Positions 16,921 to 26,300 of a stretch of DNA of 64,000 nucleotides are shown here, in pieces. The translations under genes and the position numbers were made by a program. Positions within the stretch are counted from its first letter, which is position 1. Every line of letters starts with the position of its first letter. The notes below the pieces were generated by a model that worked only from the letters and a program-made list of their open reading frames with translations, made no database searches and was not told where the DNA came from. This stretch comes from Bin55 sp965220235 (GTDB lineage Bacteria > Pseudomonadota > Gammaproteobacteria > Pseudomonadales > Azotimanducaceae), in NCBI GenBank assembly GCA_965220235.1, contig OZ244815.1:1178001-1242000 (forward strand), read 5' to 3'.

Positions 16921-19047
16921 TTGATTAGTCGTGGTTTTAGGTGTCGTAAATCTACCTTTTTCGAGCATTCACTAATTTCTAGTTTCTCATTACTTCGATC
17001 CGCGATTTCGTTGAGTCGCCAAGAGGTTAAAGATCATAGTTTCAGCTTCAAGGAATTTCGCTCTCTGATATTCCGTACTTGGCCTTATTTACGTCAGGAG
17101 CTGCCACACCTGATCGTTTGGGTTACGTTGCGTATGTTGCTTGAGATCATCTGGATTTCTGCGGTACTAATTACCTTCGATCTCTTCAATAACAAGGTTC
17201 TTGTCGGCGAGAGACTCTCGTCCACGCAAGCCGCAGTGCTATTTGTCGATGAGACCTATCAACTCAGTGCGGAAGAGCACATCGCAACGGCAGAATTGCG
17301 CCGTCTCATCGAAACTGAAGCGGATGAGATTGACACGAGAGATGAGGAACGTCGTCACGAACTAGAAGCACAGATCTCAAAACTCGACGAATCGCAGCGC
17401 AAAACCGTGCGGAACAGGTTTTTAGTCATCATGGCATTCGCCGCGCTGCTCTTTTTCATGCTCGCACCAGCGATTGACTATTACCGGACATGGATCCTGC
17501 AGCGGATCAATCAGTACCTTCGGATCACCATGATCGAGCGCGCGGAGCATCTTTCGTTGCGCTATCACGCACACGCTCAGACGGGTGATGCGATCTATCG
17601 CGTCTATCAAGACAGCGCAATGATCACGAACATCGTTGAGAAGATTCTGCTGCAACCGATCGTCGCGACGTTCACGACTTTGTTTAGTTTTGTCGTGTTA
17701 GTCAGCTTCAGTCTCGTTCTAGGCGTCATGTTTCTCTTGGGCGTCGTCCCAATCCTCTTGATTGTCGCGTGGTTCACACCGCGCTTACAGATACGTTCTC
17801 GACACGCTAGAGAGAGCAACAGTCAACTTACGTCCCGTATTCAAGAAGCGTTTCAAGCGATTCGCGTCGTGAAAGCCAACAAAGCGCTGCAAGTTATGGA
17901 GTCAAGATTCGACACCGATTCGCAGCGAGCGCTAGATGCAGCTTTATTACTTCGAGGCGAATTTGTCTTTATGAGCACCTTAATCGCGTTAATGATCGGC
18001 GCACTGATACTTGCAGGTGAGTTCTTGCTTGCGACCTGGGTCCTCGAGGAGCGTGCAACTTTTCTATTTGGTGTCATTGCGCTGGTCGGTTTTGCGGTTT
18101 GGAACTACGGTGCATTTGAGGCAGCTCGAGACCGAATTGAAGAGTTTCTTGGGAATGGCAACGACCTCATCCGCATTTGGGGCTCACTCCAAGATATGGT
18201 CGTTGGACTGGAACGTGCGTTTTTCCTTCTCGATTTGAAACCGGAGATTGTCGATGAGGAAGATGCCATCGACATCCCGCAACCAATTGAGTCGATCCAG
18301 TTTCGAAACATCGCATTTGCATACGACGCGGAAGTGCCCGTGCTGCGAGACGTGAACTTAAGTGCGGAGCCTGGAAGCATCACAGCGATCATCGGACGCA
18401 CCGGAAGCGGCAAATCCACGCTCATGTCCTTGATGCTGCGACTCTACGATGTCGATGGCGGAAGCATCACGATCAATGGGATAGATCTACGCGAGATCAA
18501 AGTGGATGAACTTCGTGCGAATGTTGCGATTGCCCTTCAGCAGAACAACCTTTTCGCATCATCGATCGCTGACAACATCGCATACGCAACGCCTGGATTG
18601 ACGCGTGATCAAGTCATCGCAGCGGCAAATGTCGCCTGTGCGCACGAGTTTATTTCCGAACTCAGTGAAGGTTACGACACCGAACTAGGGGAACGGGGTA
18701 GCAAGCTGTCGACTGGTCAACGCCAACGTCTTTCAATCGCACGTGCGGTTGCGAAAGACACACCGATTCTCATTCTCGACGAACCAACAGCATCGCTTGA
18801 TGCAGAAACCGAGACGCGGGTCTTAGGCAATTTACGTGAATGGGCTCACGATCGTGTCGTGTTTCTCATCACTCACCGATATTCGACCATACAAACTGCA
18901 AATCAGATTGCATTGCTTGAGGACGGCGACATCGTTGCGTGTGGCACGCATGACGAGCTCATAGCAGATCAAGAAGGTAGCTACCGAACCTTTTTCGAAG
19001 GTGAAATCGCGGTAGCGGCTGATATGGGTGGTGAGTCAGATGAGTGA
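16921..19047 (+). CDS. ABC exporter half-transporter (permease-ATPase), subunit 1
   Basis: Up to 708 residues. A type IV exporter membrane domain is followed by a nucleotide-binding domain with Walker A GRTGSGKST (around 491), signature LSTGQRQ (around 595), Walker B ILILDEPTASLD and H-loop ITHRYS. Between the first two membrane segments is an unusual charged, helical stretch (about 110-163; many Glu/Arg, for example RDEERRHELEAQISKLDESQRK), probably a periplasmic coiled coil. The start is uncertain: 16921 is TTG and no ATG precedes the first membrane segment. It overlaps the second half-transporter by 20 bases, so they form a heterodimer. Substrate unknown. Confidence 0.85.
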   Translation: MISRGFRCRKSTFFEHSLISSFSLLRSAISLSRQEVKDHSFSFKEFRSLIFRTWPYLRQELPHLIVWVTLRMLLEIIWISAVLITFDLFNNKVLVGERLSSTQAAVLFVDETYQLSAEEHIATAELRRLIETEADEIDTRDEERRHELEAQISKLDESQRKTVRNRFLVIMAFAALLFFMLAPAIDYYRTWILQRINQYLRITMIERAEHLSLRYHAHAQTGDAIYRVYQDSAMITNIVEKILLQPIVATFTTLFSFVVLVSFSLVLGVMFLLGVVPILLIVAWFTPRLQIRSRHARESNSQLTSRIQEAFQAIRVVKANKALQVMESRFDTDSQRALDAALLLRGEFVFMSTLIALMIGALILAGEFLLATWVLEERATFLFGVIALVGFAVWNYGAFEAARDRIEEFLGNGNDLIRIWGSLQDMVVGLERAFFLLDLKPEIVDEEDAIDIPQPIESIQFRNIAFAYDAEVPVLRDVNLSAEPGSITAIIGRTGSGKSTLMSLMLRLYDVDGGSITINGIDLREIKVDELRANVAIALQQNNLFASSIADNIAYATPGLTRDQVIAAANVACAHEFISELSEGYDTELGERGSKLSTGQRQRLSIARAVAKDTPILILDEPTASLDAETETRVLGNLREWAHDRVVFLITHRYSTIQTANQIALLEDGDIVACGTHDELIADQEGSYRTFFEGEIAVAADMGGESDE

Positions 19048-21031
19048 GGCAACTCAGCTCGAACGCTCTGATTCCGCAAGTCGTGCCCGATTCGATGATC
19101 GGATCGATACTGAGACGCGCATCAGCAATCTCGAGTCCGCGCGCATTATCGGTCGCGGGTTCTCATACATTGCGACGGCACCTCGCCTGTTTACAGTAAA
19201 GATGGTACTTACGTTACTAGCGATCGTTCCAGTCCTCTATCTACAGTGGCTGGCGAAGATTCTGGTCGATCAGGTGATCTTGCAAAAACCGTTTGACGCG
19301 ACCGACGTGGTTATGCCGCCGCATGTCCAACCATTTATTGACATGGTGTATGGCTACTCACCGTTCGAGATTCTTGTCGCGTTGACGATCTTTAGTGTCG
19401 TCCTACTCCTAGTGTTTGGCTCAAGAACGTATGTGTGGCAGGACTGGGCTCAAGGGGAAGACAGCGCGACCCAATCCGAAAATGCGATGAACCAAGGAGG
19501 CAGCGAGAGCGCGAGTTTCCTTGGTTTTATCGATACGTTGATTCATATCCGATTGTCTCAACGACTCACCAACCACATTCGAACGAGGCTGTATCGCCGA
19601 ATGGCGCATCTACCGATGACGACGCTCGACGATCATCGAATTGGTGATGCGATCTATCGAGTCATGTACGACGCTCCGATGTTACCGAGCGTTTGCTACA
19701 CGCTCACTTTAACGCCACTGGCGATGATCGTCCAATCCGTCATTTCCATCTACTTCCTGTACTACAGCTACGGTGCAATATCGCCTGAGTTGGTATGGGC
19801 GGCCGTGCTCCTCATCCCACTGGGGTTGTGTGTCACGGTACCGTTTTCAAAGCTAACGCGCCGTGTCCAGCAAGACAGTCGAGCAGCGGGGACTGCGACT
19901 ACAAACGCAATCGAAGAGAGCATGGGCAGCATTGCCGCAGTCCAGAGCCTAGGCGGGATGGCTCGCGAAAAAGACCGTATCGATGATCAAAGCAAGGAGT
20001 CGTTTCGACGTTATCGACACATCAAGATCATTGACATTGTGATCCGCTTTACAACCTATATCCTGATCGTCCTAGTGGCATTTGCCGTATCGATATCGAT
20101 TACCGACAGCATCATCATAGGTGAGCTGAGCCCCGGCGACTGGACGATTTTGTTTGGAATCTGGTTTTCACTCGCAGGCACGTCGATGGAACTCGGCGTT
20201 TTCTGGATAGGGCTACAAGGCAACGCAGCAGCGCTCCGGCGGGTGTTCTTCTTCATTGATGCTCCGACGGAGGACATTGGCGATACGACGGTAATGGACG
20301 CACATCAGGCCATTACGCTCGAGAATGCATCGTTTCACTACCCAGACGGACGACCGGCTTTCCAGAACATCGATCTTGAGTTGCGTCAAGGTGAACTCGT
20401 AGCCATTGTGGGACCGACGGGTGCGGGTAAGACAACGCTCGCATACGCCATCGCAGGATACGTTAAGCCGACCGATGGGAAGGTACGCTACGACGATATC
20501 GATCTTGCTGATGCGAATGTTGAGTCCGTAAGGGACTTCGTCACGTACGTATTCCAGGAGCACATGCTCCTCTCGGAATCGATCCGTTCCAACCTTCTGC
20601 TCGTACAACCCGACGCAACAGAAGACGACATGGTAGTTGCGTTACGTCGAGCAGGTGCTACGGAGATCATCGAAAGTTTGCCTGACGGTGTTGATACCGT
20701 ATTGGGACGGTCTGGTGACAATCTGTCGGTCGGACAAAAGCAACGGTTGTGCATTGCGCGCGGCCTCATCCGTGATACACCGGTTCTAATTCTCGACGAA
20801 CCCACCGCGGCTTTAGATCCTTCGACCGAGGAAGCGTTGGTGGCGTCTCTGCAGACAGCGAGTACGAACAAGCTTGTGGTGGTCATCGCGCATCGCCTAT
20901 CGACGATTCGTAAAGCGGATCGAATCGTCTTCATCGATCAAGGAATGGTCAACGATGTTGGGTCGCACGAGGAGCTGATGCGTAAAGAGGGAAGCTACTA
21001 CGAATTCGTACGACTCCAAACAGGGTCTTGA
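19028..21031 (+). CDS. ABC exporter half-transporter (permease-ATPase), subunit 2
   Basis: 667-residue partner of the preceding gene, with a 20-base overlap. Membrane segments occupy about residues 55-400. The ATPase has Walker A GPTGAGKTT (around 461), signature LSVGQKQ (around 565), Walker B ILILDEPTAALD and H-loop IAHRLS. Both subunits keep the catalytic Glu after Walker B, so neither site is degenerate by that criterion, unlike many heterodimeric exporters. Both share the phrase GDAIYRV in the membrane domain, showing common ancestry. Lipid, drug or peptide export are all possible. Confidence 0.87.
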   Translation: MVSQMSEATQLERSDSASRARFDDRIDTETRISNLESARIIGRGFSYIATAPRLFTVKMVLTLLAIVPVLYLQWLAKILVDQVILQKPFDATDVVMPPHVQPFIDMVYGYSPFEILVALTIFSVVLLLVFGSRTYVWQDWAQGEDSATQSENAMNQGGSESASFLGFIDTLIHIRLSQRLTNHIRTRLYRRMAHLPMTTLDDHRIGDAIYRVMYDAPMLPSVCYTLTLTPLAMIVQSVISIYFLYYSYGAISPELVWAAVLLIPLGLCVTVPFSKLTRRVQQDSRAAGTATTNAIEESMGSIAAVQSLGGMAREKDRIDDQSKESFRRYRHIKIIDIVIRFTTYILIVLVAFAVSISITDSIIIGELSPGDWTILFGIWFSLAGTSMELGVFWIGLQGNAAALRRVFFFIDAPTEDIGDTTVMDAHQAITLENASFHYPDGRPAFQNIDLELRQGELVAIVGPTGAGKTTLAYAIAGYVKPTDGKVRYDDIDLADANVESVRDFVTYVFQEHMLLSESIRSNLLLVQPDATEDDMVVALRRAGATEIIESLPDGVDTVLGRSGDNLSVGQKQRLCIARGLIRDTPVLILDEPTAALDPSTEEALVASLQTASTNKLVVVIAHRLSTIRKADRIVFIDQGMVNDVGSHEELMRKEGSYYEFVRLQTGS

Positions 21032-21112
21032 TGTGTCGACATATCACGAGGCTAGAACCGGTCGCCGCACATTCGTGAAGCGATAATCGTTGAAGGGTAG
21101 TGAGGTACTTAG

Positions 21113-21430
21113 ATGTACGAACCCGTAGACATTGAACGGATCGCTGGGGCGGCGTTACTCGGGAGCGCCATTCTGGTGACCGGGTTGGGTTACGCCCTTT
21201 TCTTGGCGTTGGCGCGTCTAAGAGGCGCCTCCCGTCTCCGGAGGGTTTTTAACGGAATTTCACTTGGGTCGTTCGCTTTACTCGTCGTCAGTGTTATCGG
21301 CTTTTCGCTCGTCATGAATTTCGATGGTTGGTGGTACGTGATCAGCGGCTTGATGGTGTGCGGATATTTCATTGCGCCGCGGTTTATTTGGCGTCTTACC
21401 GAGACGATGCACGAAGACGAATCTAAATGA
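21113..21430 (+). CDS. Small membrane protein, unknown, upstream of norCB
   Basis: 105 residues with three hydrophobic segments (GAALLGSAILVTGLGYALFLAL, GISLGSFALLVVSVIGFSLV and WYVISGLMVCGYFIAPRFIW). No family recognised. It sits between the ABC exporter and norC on the same strand, 270 bases before norC. A role with either is possible but unsupported. Confidence 0.55.
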   Translation: MYEPVDIERIAGAALLGSAILVTGLGYALFLALARLRGASRLRRVFNGISLGSFALLVVSVIGFSLVMNFDGWWYVISGLMVCGYFIAPRFIWRLTETMHEDESK

Positions 21431-21700
21431 GCGCAAAGCGAATCGAGAACGGCAGAATATCTCGGAAGCGCGCACATTGGTGAGATCAAGGTATTGGAAG
21501 TAGTGGGGACGCTGTATTAAGGCGCATGCATTCAAGGTCCGTACTGCTGCTGCCACTCTCCCGGTCTATAGGTCGAATTAACAAGTCGCGAAACACGATG
21601 TCTAATATTGTGAGACAACGAAAGAGATTTGAACACCGAAATAGACAAAACGCGGGAGTAACCGCGCACACTGAAGCGCATATCGTTAGAAGGGGTAGCG

Positions 21701-22357
21701 ATGGCTGAATCGAATGAGTTGCAATGGTGGGCTAGCGAGTCGTTTTGGCGCAAGTGCGCGATCTTCGTGACTGCGGGCATGGCACTCGTTTTGGTGTTTC
21801 TCACGTTTCACACCCTCTATGCCATTGGTGCAGGATCGGATGCGGGTCGCGTACCAGCTTACGCGGTGATCAACTACCGTATCGACTATGTACCAAACGA
21901 CGAGCGAGGTCACTTAGTTCCTGAGATAGGTCCGATGGTGCCGTTGTTCGGCGAGGTTATGAACGAGGAAGAAGCGAAAGCGCTGGTTAATCACGGCAAG
22001 CTCACAGTGCAGGCGCGGAATTGCATGAACTGTCACACGTTACTTGGCAATGGCGCTTACTATGCACCTGATCTCACGAAGGCATGGCTCGACCCGGGTT
22101 GGGGTAATGAGCAGGCACGTGAATTACTCATGACAATGTTCCTAAAGGATCCTGTTGCGAACGCTCGTACGTTTGGCACGAATCGTCGCATGCCCAACCA
22201 AAATCTCACGGATGACGAAATTCGAGGCGTGATCGCCTATCTGAAATGGATGTCTGCGATCGATACAAACGGCTTCCCAGCGAACTTCACGACACTGCCG
22301 CAGGACGGACCAATCTATGAGCCTGCGAGCGAGGCGAGTGAGGAGGACGCATCATGA
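21701..22357 (+). CDS. norC: Nitric oxide reductase cytochrome c subunit NorC
   Basis: 218-residue membrane-anchored c-type cytochrome that passes electrons to NorB for NO reduction to N2O. One N-terminal membrane anchor (CAIFVTAGMALVLVFLTFHTLYAIG) is followed by the haem c motif CMNCH (around 108) and a methionine ligand region (TNRRMPNQNL). It overlaps norB by 4 bases (ATGA). It works at the periplasmic face of the inner membrane. The C-terminus is extended and acidic. No nitrite reductase to NO (nirS/nirK) or nosZ is in the window, so the role may be NO detoxification. Confidence 0.93.
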   Translation: MAESNELQWWASESFWRKCAIFVTAGMALVLVFLTFHTLYAIGAGSDAGRVPAYAVINYRIDYVPNDERGHLVPEIGPMVPLFGEVMNEEEAKALVNHGKLTVQARNCMNCHTLLGNGAYYAPDLTKAWLDPGWGNEQARELLMTMFLKDPVANARTFGTNRRMPNQNLTDDEIRGVIAYLKWMSAIDTNGFPANFTTLPQDGPIYEPASEASEEDAS

Positions 22358-23850
22358 CAGTAGGCGCACTGAACTACGGCGATTTATCGATCGGTAAGAA
22401 ACTTGCGATCAAGTATTTCACGGTCGCGATGGTGCTCTTCCTTGCGCAGATGTTGTTCGGCTTGATCGCAGCATGGCAATTCATCGCGCCAGACTTTCTG
22501 TTCGGCGTCCTCGACTTCAACGTCAATCGCATGGTTCATATCAATGCGATGGTCGTCTGGTTGCTCTACGGCTTTATCGGATCGATTTTCTGGTTGATCG
22601 AAGATGAGTCCGGCGTTCCGCTCGTGGGTGCCAAAATCGCCGAAGCCACTTTCTGGATTTTGACAGTAGCGGTTGTCATCGTAGTGCTCGTGTACCTGTT
22701 CGTGCAATCGGGACCGGGCGAAACTGCGACTCTCTGGCTCATTAACGAAGGACGCGAATACATCGAAGCGCCACGGTGGGCGGATATCGGGATTGTCGTG
22801 TGTATGGTCGCGATCTTCTATAACGTCTTGGCGACATTTCTCAAAGGTCAATGGAGCGGTATCTCGGGTGTACTGGTTCTCGATCTGATCGCTCTTGCCG
22901 GTTTGTACCTTGCCGGCATGTTCTATACGACCAATCTACCGGTCGACCAGTATTGGTGGTGGTGGGTGATCCACCTCTGGGTTGAAGCGACCTGGGAAGT
23001 TCTAGTCGGTTGCATCATGGCTTGGGGTTTGATCAAGACCTTGGGCGCACGACGGAAGATCGTGACGACATGGCTCTATATCGAAGTGGCGTTGATGTTC
23101 GGGTCGGGGATCCTCGGGCTTGGACACCATTACTTCTGGATCGGAACACCTGAATACTGGCTTGGCGTTGGTGGATTCTTCTCTGCGCTTGAGCCTATCC
23201 CGCTCGTCGCTATGGTCGTGCATTCGGTATACGATGCAGGTAGGCACGCATTCCGCTCGAATAACCATCCTGCACTTGCATGGTTGATTGCGCACGCGTT
23301 CGGCAATTTCCTTGGCGCCGGCGTATGGGGATTCATGCAGACGTTACCGCAGATTAACCTCTATACGCACGGTACGCAATGGTCATCATCGCATGGTCAT
23401 CTTGCGTTCTTCGGCGCTTACGTGACCATCGTTGTTGCGTTTATCTATTTGGCGTTGCAGAAGCTGCGGGGCGATGTATGGATGTCCGGTGGATTGGTTG
23501 ATCGTGGACGTAAATGGAAATGGTCATTGGTATTGACGCACGTAGGCATGGTAGGCATGACCATTGCATTGCTGATCGCTGGCTATGAGCAGTCGTTTGT
23601 CGAGCGTGCTCTAGGTGGATCAACGTGGCAGGCATATTTCGAAGGACAGATGCGACCATGGTTTGTAGAGGCCATGTGGTGGCGGATGATCTTCGGTGTG
23701 CTGATGACCGTAGGTGTCGTGTTGCTCCTGTGGGACTTCCTCACCATCGGTGCAAAGGAAACCAAGCCGATGCTTGAAGTGCGGTCCCTTGATGAAACAC
23801 TAGAAGAAACGGAAATAGGAGAGGTCGGTGTCGCGACTCAAGGTTCATAA
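22354..23850 (+). CDS. norB: Nitric oxide reductase subunit B (cytochrome b)
   Basis: 498-residue haem-copper-oxidase-like integral membrane subunit with about twelve hydrophobic segments. Conserved blocks include VNRMVHINAMVVWLLYGFIG with a haem-ligand His, HLWVEATWEVLVGCIMAWG, GHHYFWIGTPEYW, and HAFGNFLGAGVWGFMQTLPQINLYTHGTQWSSSHGHLAFFGAY with several His ligands for haem and FeB. It reduces 2 NO to N2O. Translational coupling with norC and the following cytochrome gene indicates one operon. Length and motifs fit cNor rather than qNor, since there is no N-terminal quinol-oxidase extension. Confidence 0.95.
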   Translation: MTVGALNYGDLSIGKKLAIKYFTVAMVLFLAQMLFGLIAAWQFIAPDFLFGVLDFNVNRMVHINAMVVWLLYGFIGSIFWLIEDESGVPLVGAKIAEATFWILTVAVVIVVLVYLFVQSGPGETATLWLINEGREYIEAPRWADIGIVVCMVAIFYNVLATFLKGQWSGISGVLVLDLIALAGLYLAGMFYTTNLPVDQYWWWWVIHLWVEATWEVLVGCIMAWGLIKTLGARRKIVTTWLYIEVALMFGSGILGLGHHYFWIGTPEYWLGVGGFFSALEPIPLVAMVVHSVYDAGRHAFRSNNHPALAWLIAHAFGNFLGAGVWGFMQTLPQINLYTHGTQWSSSHGHLAFFGAYVTIVVAFIYLALQKLRGDVWMSGGLVDRGRKWKWSLVLTHVGMVGMTIALLIAGYEQSFVERALGGSTWQAYFEGQMRPWFVEAMWWRMIFGVLMTVGVVLLLWDFLTIGAKETKPMLEVRSLDETLEETEIGEVGVATQGS

Positions 23851-24229
23851 ACAATGGTCACGATTTCGGTCGTTGAAAGGGGTTCGCTTTCTTTCGATCG
23901 TCGGACTTCTGCTCGTCGTTATGGTGCTGTTCAGGTTAGATCTGGACAGCACCATAGTCCAAGCCCAAGCGACGCTTAAAGGCGACCCAGAACAAGGTAA
24001 GACGAAAGCAGCGCTTTGTGCGGCGTGCCACGGTGTTGCAGGCGTATCGATCAATCCATTGTGGCCGAGTCTCGCAGGGCAACAAGAGCAATACCTCGTA
24101 AAGCAGATCAAGGCGTTTCGCGACGGTGAACGTGAGGATATCACGATGCAACCGTTCGTCGAGAACCTCAGCGACCAAGATGTTGCGGACTTAGCCGCGT
24201 TCTATGCTGGACTATCCCCGTGCCCGTAA
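23828..24229 (+). CDS. Class I cytochrome c, probable electron carrier for NorCB
   Basis: 133 residues. One N-terminal membrane anchor or signal (FLSIVGLLLVVMVLFRL) is followed by a single-haem cytochrome c domain (CAACHGVAG around 64; axial Met in ITMQPFVENLSD). The pattern GDPEQGKTKAALCAACHG ... WPSLAGQQEQYLVKQIKAFRDGER matches c4/c553-type proteins. The GTG start overlaps the end of norB by 23 bases, so it is co-expressed. It likely donates electrons to NorC. Confidence 0.85.
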   Translation: MSRLKVHKQWSRFRSLKGVRFLSIVGLLLVVMVLFRLDLDSTIVQAQATLKGDPEQGKTKAALCAACHGVAGVSINPLWPSLAGQQEQYLVKQIKAFRDGEREDITMQPFVENLSDQDVADLAAFYAGLSPCP

Positions 24230-24293
24230 TGGGACTCGGAGAATCAGAGTGATCTAGTGGGCGAGCCGCGAATTGCTAATTCGGAAAAAACAA

Positions 24294-24965
24294 TTAGTCC
24301 AATCCTTCCAATATCCTGGATATAGACTCCCCGCGTAATCCTTGTTTCACGGATGCGTACGCTGCGCCGTCTAACGCAAGTAACGAACTTGCGACGTTGA
24401 GTGCCGTTTGTCGTAGGTCGTCCTTTGGAACGACATCGTCGAGAAATCCGGCGTCTTTAGCTTCGTCTGGTGCGAACATGGTTGCGGCCATCGTCGCTCG
24501 AGTGAGGTAGCGTTTTGAAAGGCGCTCGCGCGTCAGCATCAAGCCGAATGGCGGTAGGCTCATCCCAATTGAGGTTTCGTTAAGCCCGACACGGAAATCG
24601 CCTGTGGTTCCGATACGGTAATCGGCCGTGAGAAGGCAGAAAGCACCTAATGCGATCGCGTGACCGCTCGCGGCGATAACGAGCGGTAGGGGTAGGCCAT
24701 ACAACCTCATCATTAGACGGGTGCCGCCGAGTCTCATATCGACTGCAGCTTGAGGGTCGTCACCTCGAATGACGCGTAGATCAAAGCCGCCAGAATAGAT
24801 CCCATCTCGCCCGGTTAATACGACGGCTTTCGCCTCGGATTCTGCTAAATCGAGAAGGCCGTTCACAGTTGCGATCATGTCCGGACTGAATGCGTTGGCT
24901 TTGCCGTCGTCCATGGTCACGACGGCTATTTGATCGACTAATTCATAGGTCGCTAAATCTGGCAT
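24294..24965 (-). CDS. Enoyl-CoA hydratase/isomerase (crotonase) family protein
   Basis: 223 residues of the crotonase fold: VVTMDDGKANAFSPDM near the N-terminus, AVVLTGRDGIYSGGFDLRVI for the oxyanion-hole loop, then ASGHAIALGAFCLLTADYRIG. In hydratases the segment equivalent to FCLLTAD has a catalytic Glu (CELA); here it is Leu. The second Glu position is kept (NETSIGMSLPP). It may therefore be an isomerase, a hydrolase-like member or otherwise not a classical hydratase. Stands alone and convergent with the nor operon. Confidence 0.8.
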   Translation of the reverse strand: MPDLATYELVDQIAVVTMDDGKANAFSPDMIATVNGLLDLAESEAKAVVLTGRDGIYSGGFDLRVIRGDDPQAAVDMRLGGTRLMMRLYGLPLPLVIAASGHAIALGAFCLLTADYRIGTTGDFRVGLNETSIGMSLPPFGLMLTRERLSKRYLTRATMAATMFAPDEAKDAGFLDDVVPKDDLRQTALNVASSLLALDGAAYASVKQGLRGESISRILEGLD

Positions 24966-25149
24966 AGGTGAATCTAAAGAGTGTGCGAGTAAGACCTATG
25001 CTACATACTGAGATTGCGAGTCCACGCCTCAAGAACCAACTTGCACGCGCGAATATCTGCTACCGCTCGAGAAGTTGAACGTTCGTTACGTTGCTCTGGC
25101 TAGGTCTTCAGGGATAGGCTATCGCAATTGGTCTGAGCCTAAGCCTAAC

Positions 25150-25542
25150 TTAGACGGGTACTTGAGCAACATCAGTTCTTGAAAAGTCATTGCATTTATA
25201 TAGAAGCGGTTCCATTAGCGTAATTGCCAAGGCACACGCAAAACAGTCTCCAATATCTAATGCTGCCTGGTGTCTACCTTTGCCGAATACGCGGTAGGCA
25301 GATCGTGACGTATGCGCTTGAACTGCGTCGACAGGTACGAGTTCGATAGAAGACCGTGAGATGAGCTGATTGAGTTTTATGACCCCATCAGCACCGCGTC
25401 GTTTCTCGATTGCGATGCTCGACTCAACAAACGAGGCGGTAGACATGAATCTATTGCTATCAGAATCGATTGCTCTAGCATAGAGTGCTTGATCATCCTC
25501 TTCGAAGACGATGGAAAGGAGCGCTGACGAATCGATGACCAT
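25150..25542 (-). CDS. vapC: VapC-type PIN-domain toxin (intact)
   Basis: 130-residue PIN RNase with MVIDSSALLSIVFEED at the N-terminus, SFVESSIAIEKRRG in the middle and DIGDCFACALAITLMEPLLYKCNDFSRTD at the C-terminus, supplying the acidic active-site residues. Close relative of the frameshifted gene at 6038-6434. It starts at the stop of vapB with a one-base overlap and should form a toxin-antitoxin pair with it. Confidence 0.88.
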   Translation of the reverse strand: MVIDSSALLSIVFEEDDQALYARAIDSDSNRFMSTASFVESSIAIEKRRGADGVIKLNQLISRSSIELVPVDAVQAHTSRSAYRVFGKGRHQAALDIGDCFACALAITLMEPLLYKCNDFSRTDVAQVPV

Positions 25543-25796
25543 TAGGTGGGCAATCCACCTTCGTCATATCCGAGGATTTCGTCGGCGGACCTGGTATCAA
25601 GTTCCGGTAGCATGTCGCATTGGCGACCAATCTCAAGAATGTCGTCGACCGAGCTACTCTTTTTATTTTTTGCTTGAAGTCGATCAAGACGTTCTTGAAG
25701 CGCTTGCGTGACTGCTTGAGTCTTGGTTTCTCCAGTTAGTTGTATTACGGATAACGCGAGTGATTCAGCTCGTTGGTTTCTAATATTCAATGCCAA
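25542..25796 (-). CDS. vapB: VapB-type antitoxin
   Basis: 84 residues when begun at TTG 25796, giving MALNIRNQRAESLALSVIQLTGETKTQAVTQALQERL. This has the same length and N-terminus as its two relatives in the window. An ATG at 25811 would add five residues. RHH DNA-binding N-terminus; C-terminal tail LGYDEGGLPT. Paired with the intact vapC and 80 bases downstream of an orphan vapB copy, pointing to tandem duplication with loss of the first toxin. Confidence 0.85.
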   Translation of the reverse strand: MALNIRNQRAESLALSVIQLTGETKTQAVTQALQERLDRLQAKNKKSSSVDDILEIGRQCDMLPELDTRSADEILGYDEGGLPT

Positions 25797-25875
25797 TGTA
25801 CATTTCCTCACTTGAGTCTACATTAGTACGTTCTAGGAAAATTTGGACTGCGAGACTTGGAAAAACTGAATTTAA

Positions 25876-26130
25876 TTACGTCGGCAATCCGTCGTCATCG
25901 TAACCAAGAATCTCATCCGCGGATCTATCGTCTAGTACTGGCAAGGCAGCGCATTCACGTGCGATTTTGCGGAGCGCTTCAACTAGGTTTTCCTGTGAGG
26001 ATTGGGTGTGAATCCGATTCAACCTCTCTTGTAACGCCTGAATCACAGCTTGTGTCTTCGTCTCACCAGTCAGCTTTATCAACTCAACAGCGAGCTCATC
26101 GGCACGCGGATTCTTGATATTCAACGCCAA
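25876..26130 (-). CDS. vapB: VapB-type antitoxin, orphan copy
   Basis: 84 residues (MALNIKNPRADELAVELIKLTGETKTQAVIQALQERL ... LGYDDDGLPT), a paralogue of the next vapB downstream on the same strand and of the copy at 6434-6688. The start is TTG at 26130. No PIN frame lies between it and the next vapB, so its toxin has been lost. It could still neutralise VapC toxins encoded nearby. Confidence 0.82.
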   Translation of the reverse strand: MALNIKNPRADELAVELIKLTGETKTQAVIQALQERLNRIHTQSSQENLVEALRKIARECAALPVLDDRSADEILGYDDDGLPT

Positions 26131-26300
26131 GTTGGTGGTTTTTTATCGGAAAAGTGCGTGAATTATGGATTTCTGAGAGGAATTTGACGTATTTATTTTT
26201 GTTTGGATTCGAGGATTTGATTGGATGTAAAGGGATCGAATGTTGATTCTTGAATCGAGACATTCCTTATTAAAATCAATCCAATCCACAAGGTTACCCC

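Noticed and set aside
21477..21489. FNR/NNR site upstream of norC (TTGGT-GAG-ATCAA)
   Set aside because: The spacer is one base too short for TTGAT-N4-ATCAA and one half is imperfect.
22384..22851. 155-codon minus-strand frame inside norB
   Set aside because: Antisense of a strongly conserved membrane-protein gene; composition is that of a reverse-complement shadow.
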